Positions 6,810 to 15,316 are shown, counted from the first letter of the stretch. The stretch: 20,409 nucleotides of DNA from Methylotenera_A sp031417915 (GCA_031417915.1 JANOWN010000060.1:1-20409), one strand, 5' to 3'. Made by a program: numbers and translations. The notes: a model not told the origin generated them from the letters alone.

Positions 6810-9800
6810 TTAAGGGCTTAGCGGCGATTTACTGCTCGGTTTTTGCGCGTTATCTTTCTCGGATTCTACCTCTACTGGCTTATCCCAAGTGCCAGTAATG
6901 GTGTATTCGCTAGAGATAATTTTGTTAAATGGGTCTTTCAGTATCTTTTGTGCAACAAAAGCAGCAGCGCCAGCAATCGGACCGCCCGCAAGCGCGGCAA
7001 GAGATAAGCTATCGCTGACATGTGGTGTAACATTCACTTTTAATTTTTGCGTTTCTGCTTTTAAGTTAGTCTCACCTTTGATGCTAGTTTCCGCTGCGGG
7101 ACCGGTCATAAAAAAGTCATCACTGCGCATAATGCCATTATCAATTTTGGCGCTGGCGCTAATTTTATCAAAAGCAAACCCATCGCTGAACAAATCTCTG
7201 AAATCCAAACTCAAACGGCGCGGCAGGCTTTGCAGCGTAAGCAAGCCAAATAAACGCCCAACGCCAGGTTGCACTTTTAAAATTTGACCTTTTTTGGCTT
7301 CCAGCTTGAAGTTACCACCCAAGCTATTGGTATCAAATTCATGCGGGCTACCAGCCCATTGCAATTGGCCGATAACTTCAGCCTCGCCACCTTTTACTGT
7401 ATCAGGTTGGCCAAAACGCTTGAGTGTTTTGCCGATATTATCGACATTAAGGGTAAATTTTAAATTGGTATTGGGGTTGCGTGTCCAATTATGCCAGCTA
7501 CCATCGGCAGATAAAGTACTGTCTGGATTGGTGATTTTTAGCTTTTGGATAATCCAATCATCGCCAGTTTCAAAGGCATTCAGTTCCAAACTGCCTAAAT
7601 TTTTATTGCCTAACTGAAAATTGTCTGCCATCACATCCAGCGCAGGATAGCCATTGGTGAGTTTGCGAAAGTCTTTTTTCTCTGCGACTTTACTAGGGTT
7701 GTTACTATTAGCTTCGCTGCTGTTAGGAATGCTTAAGTTTTTAAGCCGCGCAATAATTTTACCGCTTGAATTAACGCTGCTAGCGCTTTGCCATTCCGCG
7801 TCACCAGTAATTTCTTGGCTATCAATCACCATTTGCAAGCCAGTGGCATTGGGCTGTGCAATCAGCTTCACCGCATTTAATCTGCGGCCAAAAACGTCTA
7901 ATTTTTGTATGGCAACATTGGCTTTGTTGATGGTCGTTGGCGAGGCGCTCGCTTTGTTGCCAGACTTGTTAAAAAGCGCCAACCAGTCGTTAGCGTCTAG
8001 ATAATCTAACTTGCCATGTAACGATAAACCTGGCTGATTAGGGACCTCTGCAACCATATTGATGCCAATATCGCCGCGTTCGAAAGCGAGCTTGCCAGCT
8101 TGTTCAGTGCGTAATATTTTTGCAGCAACAATGTTGCCAACTTTAATGTCCACGTTGTCATTGCTTGGACTGCTTTGTTTTTTCTCAATGTTAAAAGCCA
8201 TTTCTTGGCTGGCAGGCTTGTTAAATGGTGGCGGCAGTTGAATCGCCATGCCGACTAAGTTGGAGTGTAAAATAACGTCCACCAGTGGTTTTTTAATAAT
8301 AATTTCGCCAGTCCAATCTGTGCTGCCTTGCATGCTGTCTATCAGCGCGTTAGAAGCTAATTTTTTGATGCCAGCATCTGCAATACGGCCATTAGCTTTG
8401 ATGCGTAATATTTTATCAGCGCCAGTCACTAAGCTAAATTGCGCTGGTCCACCTAAAATTTCGGTACTGACGTTTTGAGCAGTCAGGCTATTTTCAGTAA
8501 AATTAAGCACGCCATTCAACTTGCTCAATTCTGGCAATCCAACGTCAGTGTTGGCAAAAATGGTGCCATTGCTAATTTTGTAAACCCCCTTGTATTTGGC
8601 CGCTTCTAGGTCTTGCATGGGGATTTTTAACTCTAGTGAAAGCTTACCGCTGCCTGCGGTTTTTAAGTCATCCGTAAAGCCTTGCGTGACCAATTTCACT
8701 GGGCTTTCATTGACAAACTTGATGCCATCAACAACAGGGCCTTCCACTTCGCTCACAATATGCAACATCGGCCAATCGGCGTCTAATTGCGCAATTTCCG
8801 TTTTGCTTTTAATGATTTTATTGCCAAAAATATGGCCTTTATTGGCGTTGAGTTCCATGCGTTTGCCCTCAAACAGCATGTCCATGCCCAAGCCTTCGAC
8901 CACCGGCCAGCCAGTGCCATACTCAAGTAAGGTATCGCTCAGTTTGGCCGTTACTTTAAAAATACCTAGTTTTTTATCCAATTTATTTTTTTTATCTACG
9001 TATGGGAAATCTGCCAAATTGCCTTTCACTACAAGATTCACATCTTCAGCGCGCCCCGCTAAAATAGAGGTGTCTAGCCAATGTAAGGTTTCTTTGCCGA
9101 GTATAATTGGGTAGTAAAAAAGCGCGTATTTGGCATTGCCTTTGCCGAATTTTCCAACCAAATCTAAATAGCCGCCTTTGATGCCGTTCATGTCATAACT
9201 GGCGTTAACTGTGCCAGTGATGTGCTGGCTGCTGATAAAAAGCTCTTTGGCCGTGATTTTGGTTTTGTCGCCATTCATTCGCCAATTTATTTGGCCGTTT
9301 AGTTTGTCTGTAGGTATCGGCCAGCGCAAAATATCTTTTAAATCTAGCATGGCATTTTGTGTGTTTAAAATGACTTCGCCACCATCTTCATCGGCCTTGA
9401 TAGTGCCGGCCAAGTTGCTAAAACCAGGGGTTTTTTCGTGCGCAGTGATGCCTAATTTTTTAAAAGTGGTGTTGATTCTGTAAGCACTTGGCTTATTAGT
9501 TTCGCCCTCAAAGCCTAGTGCAAGCGCTTGCAACTCGCCCACGGGAGAAAGCCCATTCAATTGGTTAGTCACGTTTTCTGGAAGGGTGAAGTAGGGCGAA
9601 AGCTGTTTTAATGTGGCTAAATCAAATTGGTCTAACTTAAGGTCTGCTTTTACCCAAGGTTTGCCATTTTTGCTGCTGCTTGCAAAATAGCCGCTGCCAT
9701 TGTTGATGTTGAGGCCATTTTTGCTGCTGAGCTTGATGTTTTGCGCGCTGATGGTTTGCGTGTTTTTGAAGTCGCTCCAGCCAATATCACCAGTAAACTG

Positions 9801-10694
9801 CTTGGCAATAAACGGCGCGGCTTGCTTATTGACAGTAAGCGACAAATTGCTTAACGCGGCATGTGTTTTTACTTTTTCGATTTTAGCATCTGCAAAATCT
9901 AACGAAATTTGCGCATCGCCAGTGCCAGATTGAATAGCCACGGGATAATCTAGCCAAGGCTTCCACACTGCCAGATCGGCTTGTTTAAGCGTTAATACAA
10001 AGTCGCCATGCCAAGTATTTATTTTGCTCACATCGCGCCCTACAAAGCGCCCACTGGCTTCAATCACATGACTGGTGCCAATTGAAGGTAATGCGTTAAT
10101 GCTTAATTTGTGCTGACCAAATAAGCTTTTCCAAGCGGGGTTGAGTAGCGTCAAGTTGAGTTGCTTGAGCGATAAGGGCGGCGCTTGGCGCAAATCATCC
10201 AGCCAAATGACTTGTGCGTTTTTAATGCGCACTTTAGATTGACTGAGCAGCCAATTGGGGAATTCTGGCTGACTTTTGCCAGCCAAATTAATGCCGGCTA
10301 AATAAATATCGCCATCTGCCTTGCGGCGTATGGTCAGCTCAGGTTGATTGATTACAAGCCTTGATAGGTGAGGCTGTAGCAATGGCAAGCTTAACCATGA
10401 AATTTTCGCTTGCACATCATTTAAGTGTAGCGCCGAGCGGTTTTCTGCGTCAAATACATCCACATTTTTAAGTCCAATGTGGGGCGAAAAGCCATCCCAG
10501 CTGGGCGTAATATCACCAATGGTGATTTTTTGTCCTGCGGTTTTACTGGCAAAAGCGGCAATATCGTCTTTGTATTCGTCTATATTCGGGAAAATCACAA
10601 AACGCACGATGAGCGCCACTAATACTACAATGCCCAGCAATGTCAGCAAACCATATAACAGCCAGCGGTAAAGTTTTTTTAGATGAATCAACAT
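6810..10694 (-). CDS. yhdP: YhdP family AsmA-like envelope protein (phospholipid transport)
   Basis: A 1,294-residue protein of the YhdP family (TIGR02099, DUF3971; E. coli YhdP is about 1,266). It has one N-terminal membrane anchor (about 11-35), then FPNIDEYKDDIAAFASKTAG and the AsmA-like start IGDITPSWDGFSPHIGLKNV. The body is a long series of beta-strand repeats with many 'G...L...N' strands, as expected for an AsmA/VPS13-like hydrophobic groove crossing the periplasm. The end carries the family block FDKISASAKIDNGIM, VTPHVSDSLSLAALAGGP and YTITGTWDKPVEVE. In E. coli YhdP, TamB and YdbH together move phospholipids to the outer membrane. The final 20 residues are polar and probably disordered. 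It is the first gene of a leftward run with the Nit-type amidase (28 bases on) and tldD; E. coli also has yhdP close to tldD. The start is supported by homology; the ribosome binding site is weak. Confidence 0.95.
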   Translation of the reverse strand: MLIHLKKLYRWLLYGLLTLLGIVVLVALIVRFVIFPNIDEYKDDIAAFASKTAGQKITIGDITPSWDGFSPHIGLKNVDVFDAENRSALHLNDVQAKISWLSLPLLQPHLSRLVINQPELTIRRKADGDIYLAGINLAGKSQPEFPNWLLSQSKVRIKNAQVIWLDDLRQAPPLSLKQLNLTLLNPAWKSLFGQHKLSINALPSIGTSHVIEASGRFVGRDVSKINTWHGDFVLTLKQADLAVWKPWLDYPVAIQSGTGDAQISLDFADAKIEKVKTHAALSNLSLTVNKQAAPFIAKQFTGDIGWSDFKNTQTISAQNIKLSSKNGLNINNGSGYFASSSKNGKPWVKADLKLDQFDLATLKQLSPYFTLPENVTNQLNGLSPVGELQALALGFEGETNKPSAYRINTTFKKLGITAHEKTPGFSNLAGTIKADEDGGEVILNTQNAMLDLKDILRWPIPTDKLNGQINWRMNGDKTKITAKELFISSQHITGTVNASYDMNGIKGGYLDLVGKFGKGNAKYALFYYPIILGKETLHWLDTSILAGRAEDVNLVVKGNLADFPYVDKKNKLDKKLGIFKVTAKLSDTLLEYGTGWPVVEGLGMDMLFEGKRMELNANKGHIFGNKIIKSKTEIAQLDADWPMLHIVSEVEGPVVDGIKFVNESPVKLVTQGFTDDLKTAGSGKLSLELKIPMQDLEAAKYKGVYKISNGTIFANTDVGLPELSKLNGVLNFTENSLTAQNVSTEILGGPAQFSLVTGADKILRIKANGRIADAGIKKLASNALIDSMQGSTDWTGEIIIKKPLVDVILHSNLVGMAIQLPPPFNKPASQEMAFNIEKKQSSPSNDNVDIKVGNIVAAKILRTEQAGKLAFERGDIGINMVAEVPNQPGLSLHGKLDYLDANDWLALFNKSGNKASASPTTINKANVAIQKLDVFGRRLNAVKLIAQPNATGLQMVIDSQEITGDAEWQSASSVNSSGKIIARLKNLSIPNSSEANSNNPSKVAEKKDFRKLTNGYPALDVMADNFQLGNKNLGSLELNAFETGDDWIIQKLKITNPDSTLSADGSWHNWTRNPNTNLKFTLNVDNIGKTLKRFGQPDTVKGGEAEVIGQLQWAGSPHEFDTNSLGGNFKLEAKKGQILKVQPGVGRLFGLLTLQSLPRRLSLDFRDLFSDGFAFDKISASAKIDNGIMRSDDFFMTGPAAETSIKGETNLKAETQKLKVNVTPHVSDSLSLAALAGGPIAGAAAFVAQKILKDPFNKIISSEYTITGTWDKPVEVESEKDNAQKPSSKSPLSP

Positions 10695-10888
10695 TAAGAT
10701 TTTATTATGACTTTAATAATTGCGCCGTGCGCTGAAATTGCCGTTTATTTTACTTTAATTTAGTTGAATAACTTATTTATAAAACGTTAGTTTTCAATAG
10801 AAACTGGGCTAGATTGCTTTAGAATAACGCCTTTTGGCCAATTTGGCTGACATTTGGTTAATAAGTTCAAGTTTGATTAAGGCACTCA
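10695..10888. promoter_or_regulatory. Divergent spacer between yhdP and the ABC-F gene
   Basis: This 194-base AT-rich region must hold the start signals for both genes. Leftward, a TTGAAA hexamer (10793-10798) has only an imperfect -10 partner (AGTTAT, 18-base spacer). Rightward, TAGAAT (10820-10825) lacks a clear -35 box. Three TTTGG copies start at 10833, 10842 and 10853, about one helical turn apart, the first within a TTGGCCAA palindrome. No reading frame is convincing here. Confidence 0.35.
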
Positions 10889-12817
10889 TTGATTCAATTT
10901 AGAAATTTAACGTTGACCCGCGGCGCAAAAATATTGGTGGAGGCGGCGAGTTTTCAGCTTCACACAGGCCACAAAGTAGGCTTAATCGGCGCCAATGGCG
11001 CAGGCAAATCCAGCCTGTTTGCCTTGTTGCGCGGCGAGTTGCACCCAGAAGTTGGCGATTTAGATATGCCGCCAAACTGGGTGATTGCGCACGTGGCGCA
11101 AGAAATGACCGAGCTTAGCCAAGCCGCACTGGAATTTACGCTAGATGGCGATGCAGAGCTGCGCGAGATTGAAGCTGCGCTAATTGCCGCAGAAGCCAAG
11201 CATGAAGGTGAAAAAATCGCCGAGCTGCATCATCGGCTTGCGGATATTGAAGGTTATTCGGCCAAAGCGCGCGCTTCAGCCTTACTGGATGGCCTTGGTT
11301 TCTCGCAAGTTGATTTGGCGAGGCCTGTGAGTGATTTCTCTGGCGGCTGGCGCGTGCGTTTAAACTTGGCGCGTGCGCTGATGTGCCGCAGTGATTTATT
11401 GCTGCTGGATGAGCCGACCAACCATTTAGACTTAGATGCGGTGATTTGGCTAGAAAGCTGGCTGCGCGAGTATCGCGGCACGCTGGTGTTGATTTCGCAC
11501 GATAGAGATTTTTTGGACGCAGTCATTGATAATGTGCTGCACATCGAGCAGCAGCGCATTACCTTGTATCGCGGCGGCTATAGCGATTTTGAGCGTCAAC
11601 GCGCAGAGAAATTGGCGTTGCAACAAGCCATGTTTGAAAAGCAGCAACGAAAAGTTGCGCACTTGCACAGTTATATCGATCGCTTCCGCGTGCAAGCCAC
11701 CAAAGCGCGCCAAGCGCAAAGCCGCATCAAGGCGCTAGAGCGCATGGAATTGATTTCTGCCGCGCATGTGGATTCGCAGTTTAACTTCGAGTTTCGCGCC
11801 CCTGTTAGCGCGCCAGATCCTCTGTTGGTGCTGGATGATGTCGACGCTGGCTACGCAGAAAAACCCATACTTAACAAAGTAAAACTTACCATTCGTCCTG
11901 GCGAGCGTATTGGTTTGCTGGGCAAAAACGGCGCGGGTAAATCCACGCTGATTAAGCTGCTGGCGGCTGAGCTTAAACCACTAAGCGGCAAACGCGTAGA
12001 AGGCAAAGATTTACGCATTGGCTATTTTGCGCAACATCAATTAGAGCAGTTACGCCCAAGTGAATCACCGCTGCAACACATGCTGCGCTTGGATTCCACC
12101 ACGCGCGAGCAAGAACACATGAATTATCTTGGCGGCTTTGATTTTAAAGGCGATATGGCAAGAAGCAGCATAGAGAAATTTTCTGGCGGCGAAAAATCGC
12201 GCCTAGCTTTGGCGCTGCTCATTTGGACGCGCCCGAACCTGTTGTTACTTGACGAGCCAACCAATCACCTCGACCTTGAAATGCGCCACGCACTAACGCT
12301 GGCGCTGCAAGATTATCAAGGCGGCGTGATTTTGGTTTCGCACGATAGAGCCTTATTAAGAGCAAGCTGCGATAAATTTGTATTGGTTGCGCATGGCAAA
12401 GCGGAAGTGTTCGATGGCGATTTGGATGATTATAAAGATTGGTTAGCTTTACAAAAAAATGGGCAAAAAAGCGGCCAAAAAGTAGAAAACACCCACCCCT
12501 CGTCCCTATTGGCTTCCAGAGCAGTTAGTGCAAATAATTACACACAACAAAAACAAGAGCGACAAGCGCGTATTCTGCTGCGCCGACCATTGCTGAAAGA
12601 AACTGAACGGCTCGAAAAAAATCTCGAAAAATTTAACCAAGAAAAAGCTGGCTTAGATGCGCGCGCTGGCGAATCTAGCTTGTATGATGCTGAAAATAGG
12701 ACGGAACTTGAGGCTTTGTTGAAGCGTCAATCAGAGCTTGCTGGTTTGATAGATGAAACTGAAATGCGCTGGCTGGAATTGCACGAACAGCTTGAACAAT
12801 TGCCCGAAATTAATTAG
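10889..12817 (+). CDS. yheS: ABC-F family ATPase, YheS type
   Basis: A soluble protein with two ABC ATPase domains and no membrane segment; ABC-F proteins bind the ribosomal E site and relieve stalled translation. The 642 residues match YheS (about 637). Domain 1 has Walker A GANGAGKSS (34-42), signature FSGGWRVRLNLARAL and Walker B LLLLDEPTNHLDLD (D174, E175). A linker rich in Arg, Lys and Gln (about 230-285, FEKQQRKVAHLHSYIDRFRV) is the P-site tRNA interaction motif. Domain 2 has GKNGAGKST (345-353), FSGGEKSRLALALL and DEPTNHLDLE (D455, E456). A C-terminal coiled coil (about 555-642) ends in EMRWLELHEQLEQL, as in YheS and unlike Uup or EttA. The start is TTG at 10889, set by AAGG at 10879-10882 six bases upstream and by the family start 'M-I-x-F'. 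It is coupled to the next gene. Both ATPase sites look intact. Confidence 0.95.
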   Translation: MIQFRNLTLTRGAKILVEAASFQLHTGHKVGLIGANGAGKSSLFALLRGELHPEVGDLDMPPNWVIAHVAQEMTELSQAALEFTLDGDAELREIEAALIAAEAKHEGEKIAELHHRLADIEGYSAKARASALLDGLGFSQVDLARPVSDFSGGWRVRLNLARALMCRSDLLLLDEPTNHLDLDAVIWLESWLREYRGTLVLISHDRDFLDAVIDNVLHIEQQRITLYRGGYSDFERQRAEKLALQQAMFEKQQRKVAHLHSYIDRFRVQATKARQAQSRIKALERMELISAAHVDSQFNFEFRAPVSAPDPLLVLDDVDAGYAEKPILNKVKLTIRPGERIGLLGKNGAGKSTLIKLLAAELKPLSGKRVEGKDLRIGYFAQHQLEQLRPSESPLQHMLRLDSTTREQEHMNYLGGFDFKGDMARSSIEKFSGGEKSRLALALLIWTRPNLLLLDEPTNHLDLEMRHALTLALQDYQGGVILVSHDRALLRASCDKFVLVAHGKAEVFDGDLDDYKDWLALQKNGQKSGQKVENTHPSSLLASRAVSANNYTQQKQERQARILLRRPLLKETERLEKNLEKFNQEKAGLDARAGESSLYDAENRTELEALLKRQSELAGLIDETEMRWLELHEQLEQLPEIN

Positions 12818-12826
12818 GAAATTTTT

Positions 12827-13387
12827 ATGGATTATTTAAAACGCCTTACTTTACTGCACGCCTTATGCCTTGCAGAAACTTTTGATGATGGTGATGGCAA
12901 AAAGCCTAACATTCGTTTAGACGAATATAACGCGTTGGATTCTGCGCATTATTTAGCGAGTTTCATCACCTTTAATGCGATTCAAGCGGCCGATAGACAG
13001 CCCGCGTTTGAGCATAAAAACAATTTTGATATGCTCAGTGTGTACCAAACTTATGCGCTGCTTTGCTTCGCATTTTTAACCTCGCCACTTGCACAAGAAG
13101 ATATGACGCCAGATTTAACTGCCGCGCAAATCATCATCGCCAAAACGTTATTTGCGGGCTTGCCTGAGACGGAATTAATGGAAATTATTGAAAGCGGATT
13201 TAATAAATTTAAACTGATTGGCGAGGCCGAGGCCGAGCATTGGAGCGAGTTTCGTGAGAATTTAGATAAACTTAACCTGAGTTTTGTAGTTGCGGGCACC
13301 GATGACGACAGCCCGCACAGCAAAGAAGAAGTGTTGCCGCTGTTTGGGCAGATGCTCAGCCAGCTTTGTGAAGCGCTTCAAGCTTAG
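12827..13387 (+). CDS. Acidic protein of unknown function, coupled to the ABC-F gene
   Basis: I do not recognise this 186-residue protein. It is acidic, with no signal peptide and no clear membrane segment, and looks mostly helical. The N-terminal part reads LKRLTLLHALCLAETFDDGD; a hydrophobic helix YQTYALLCFAFLTSPLAQ lies at about 73-90; the acidic stretch GTDDDSPHSKEE at about 156-167 is probably a loop; the C-terminal helix is LFGQMLSQLCEALQA. AGGAA (12816-12820) overlaps the TAG stop of the ABC-F gene and lies 6 bases before the ATG, so the two are almost certainly co-transcribed and probably translationally coupled. This suggests a role near the ribosome or as a partner of the ATPase, but only by position. 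Codon use resembles its neighbours. Its stop overlaps the end of prfC on the other strand by 4 bases. It is probably a lineage-restricted protein. Confidence 0.85.
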   Translation: MDYLKRLTLLHALCLAETFDDGDGKKPNIRLDEYNALDSAHYLASFITFNAIQAADRQPAFEHKNNFDMLSVYQTYALLCFAFLTSPLAQEDMTPDLTAAQIIIAKTLFAGLPETELMEIIESGFNKFKLIGEAEAEHWSEFRENLDKLNLSFVVAGTDDDSPHSKEEVLPLFGQMLSQLCEALQA

Positions 13388-14955
13388 CTAATTTCTCTAG
13401 TCGCTAAAAATTCAATCTCGGGGTAACGTTCTTGCGCCATTTGCAGGTTCACGCGGTTTGGCGCCAAGTAAACGTATTCTTCGTTGCCATCCAAACCCAC
13501 GTTAAAACCATATTTATCGGCAATCGCGCGTAAATCTGCATCGGAGCCTTTAAGCCAGCGCGCGGTGTAGCAGTCGTATGGTTCAAACACCATATCCACG
13601 CTGTATTCGTGCTCTAAACGGTGCGCGACGACTTCAAATTGCAACATGCCGACAGCGCCTAAAATAAGGTCATTGGATAAAAGCGGGCGGAAAAGTTGCG
13701 CAGCGCCTTCTTCAGCCAATTGTTTTAGGCCAATTTGTAACTGCTTCATTTTCATCGGGTTTTTAATGCGCGCGCGGCGAAAATGTTCGGGCGCAAATGA
13801 CGGAATGCCTGTAAATTTCAGCGCTTCACCCTCGCTAAACGTATCGCCAACCTTAATCGTGCCGTGATTTGGTATGCCAATAATATCGCCGGAATACGCC
13901 TCATCCATGGTAGTGCGGTCTTGCGCCATAAAGGTAATGGCATTATTCACCGCCATTTGCTTGCCTGTCGCCACTTGCTTAATCTTCATGCCACGTTCAA
14001 AGCGGCCAGAACACACGCGCAAAAACGCGATACGGTCACGGTGTTTCGGGTCCATATTCGCTTGAATTTTGAACACAAAACCTGAAAATTTTGGCTCGTC
14101 TGGTGCGACTAATCTTGTGGCGGTATTACGCGCCAGTGGAGCAGGGGATAAGTCCACAACCGCATCTAATAAGCTTTGCACGCCAAAGTTGTTAATGGCA
14201 GAACCGAAAAAAACAGGCGTTTGCTTACCACCCAAAAAGCGTGCCGCGTCAAAAGTGTGCGATGCGCCGCGCACCAGCTCAATATCCACGCGCAATTCGC
14301 CTGCCACGTGGCCTAACAACTCATCTAAGCGCGGGTTATCTAGGCCTTTAATCGTCTCAGATGTACCTTTATCGGCACGTGGATCGAAAAAAGAAACGGT
14401 ATCGGTATATAAATTGTAAACGCCACGAAACGACTTGCCCATGCCAATCGGCCAAGTCATCGGCGCGCATTCCATGCCGAGCGTCGTTTCAATTTCGTCT
14501 AGCAATTCAATTGGCTCGCGGCTTTCACGGTCCAGCTTGTTGATGAAGGTAATAATCGGCGTATCGCGCATGCGGCACACATTCAGCAGCTTAATGGTTT
14601 GCGCTTCCACGCCATTCACCGCGTCAATCACCATCACCGCCGAATCCACAGCGGTTAAAGTTCTATAAGTATCTTCAGAAAAGTCATCATGGCCTGGCGT
14701 ATCCAGCAGGTTAATCATGTGCTCACGATAGGGAAACTGCATAACAGAGGAAGTCACCGAAATACCACGTTGTTTTTCAAGCTCCATCCAATCACTCGTC
14801 GCATGGCGTGAAGCCTTGCGCCCACGCACTTCGCCTGCCACTTGAATCGCACCGCCAAACCAGAGTAGTTTTTCAGTCAGCGTGGTTTTACCTGCATCGG
14901 GGTGCGAGATAATGGCGAAAGTGCGACGGCGGGAGATTTCAGCTTGCAGAGACAT
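13384..14955 (-). CDS. prfC: Peptide chain release factor 3 (RF3)
   Basis: RF3 is a translational GTPase that removes RF1 or RF2 from the ribosome after termination. Numbered from the start chosen here (523 residues; E. coli 529), the GTPase motifs are HPDAGKTT (18-25), DTPGH (85-89) and NKLD (139-142). The switch region SDWMELEKQRGISVTSSVMQF and the RF3-type blocks FKIQANMDPKHRDR and GILQFEVV-like VGMLQFEVV follow. The frame is open to an ATG at 15042 (552 residues), but the first residues, MDSRLRGND, are translated from a dispersed repeat, so that start is very unlikely. ATG at 14955 (MSLQAEISRRRTFAII) fits the family but has a weak ribosome binding site. ATG at 14991 (535 residues) has AGG close upstream and is the alternative. 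The gene converges with the unknown gene and shares 4 bases with its stop. Confidence 0.95.
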   Translation of the reverse strand: MSLQAEISRRRTFAIISHPDAGKTTLTEKLLWFGGAIQVAGEVRGRKASRHATSDWMELEKQRGISVTSSVMQFPYREHMINLLDTPGHDDFSEDTYRTLTAVDSAVMVIDAVNGVEAQTIKLLNVCRMRDTPIITFINKLDRESREPIELLDEIETTLGMECAPMTWPIGMGKSFRGVYNLYTDTVSFFDPRADKGTSETIKGLDNPRLDELLGHVAGELRVDIELVRGASHTFDAARFLGGKQTPVFFGSAINNFGVQSLLDAVVDLSPAPLARNTATRLVAPDEPKFSGFVFKIQANMDPKHRDRIAFLRVCSGRFERGMKIKQVATGKQMAVNNAITFMAQDRTTMDEAYSGDIIGIPNHGTIKVGDTFSEGEALKFTGIPSFAPEHFRRARIKNPMKMKQLQIGLKQLAEEGAAQLFRPLLSNDLILGAVGMLQFEVVAHRLEHEYSVDMVFEPYDCYTARWLKGSDADLRAIADKYGFNVGLDGNEEYVYLAPNRVNLQMAQERYPEIEFLATREIS

Positions 14956-15014
14956 TGGTGTTGTAATCTTGGTTAATTGCGAAAGTCGCATTTTACCTGA
15001 AATATATTCAACTC

Positions 15015-15041
15015 CGTCATTCCCGCGTAGGCGGGAATCCA
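15015..15041. repeat. Dispersed palindromic repeat, ATTCCCGC...GCGGGAAT type
   Basis: CGTCATTCCCGCGTAG followed by GCGGGAATCCA: perfect 8-base arms at 15019-15026 and 15031-15038 around GTAG. This is the well-known short intergenic repeat of many beta- and gammaproteobacteria. When translated it gives the tell-tale strings FPRRRESI or MDSRLRGND on the two strands. Confidence 0.9.
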
Positions 15042-15048
15042 TTTTGTG

Positions 15049-15077
15049 TTGTCATTCTGTGCTTGACACGGAATCAA
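15049..15077. repeat. Second dispersed palindromic repeat, ATTCCGTG...CACGGAAT type
   Basis: GTCATTCTGTGCTTGA followed by CACGGAATC: arms at 15054-15061 and 15067-15074 around CTTGA with a single G-U mismatch. It has the same GTCATTC head and GAATC tail as the repeat 13 bases to its left and is a common companion of it. Confidence 0.8.
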
Positions 15078-15081
15078 GCGG

Positions 15082-15316
15082 CTTTGCTTTGTTTGTCGGG
15101 GGTAGCCCGACACCTAGTCACTTTCTTTTAACTGCCTGAAAAGAAAGTAACCCAAGAAAACGGCACCCTGCTGCCGCTTCATCCCTCGGCCTTAGCGCCG
15201 CATCTGGGCGGCTGCGGAACTCACCCTCTAACTACATTCGGGTTCAGACAGTCCTCGCCACTATCCATCTGCCGCTCAAGCCGAAGGCGCGTCAAAGGGG
15301 ATAAATTCGGCGCGGG
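15082..15316. repeat. Long non-coding repeat cluster with strong hairpins
   Basis: No gene is visible here. The stretch holds TGTCGGG/CCCGACA (15094-15112, loop GGTAG), a perfect 10-base stem ACTTTCTTTT/AAAAGAAAGT (15120-15148, 9-base loop) and CGGCA/TGCCG (15161-15176). After these it is markedly more GC-rich than the flanking genes up to about 15315. The order 'CACTTTCTTTT, hairpin, GAAAGTAACC, AAGAAAA, CTGCCGC, CTCGGCC, GGAACTC, CAGACAGTCCTCGCC' is one I recall as a dispersed intergenic element in several proteobacteria; this is memory, not a search. It ends at the stop codon of the small leftward gene and separates it from prfC. Short open frames across it are not genes. Confidence 0.65.

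Noticed and set aside
8590..9114. 174-residue open frame on + inside yhdP
   Set aside because: It is antisense to a strongly supported gene, Ser/Leu/Pro-rich as expected for shadow frames of this codon usage, and has no domain.
1008..15042. The translation-related genes (earP, efp, yheS, prfC) as a single new system
   Set aside because: They are on both strands, kilobases apart and separated by unrelated genes; all are common core genes, so proximity alone does not support a system.
14882..15139. 85-residue open frame on + containing FPRRRESI
   Set aside because: It lies antisense to the prfC start and crosses the dispersed repeats; that peptide string is the usual false translation of the ATTCCCGC repeat.
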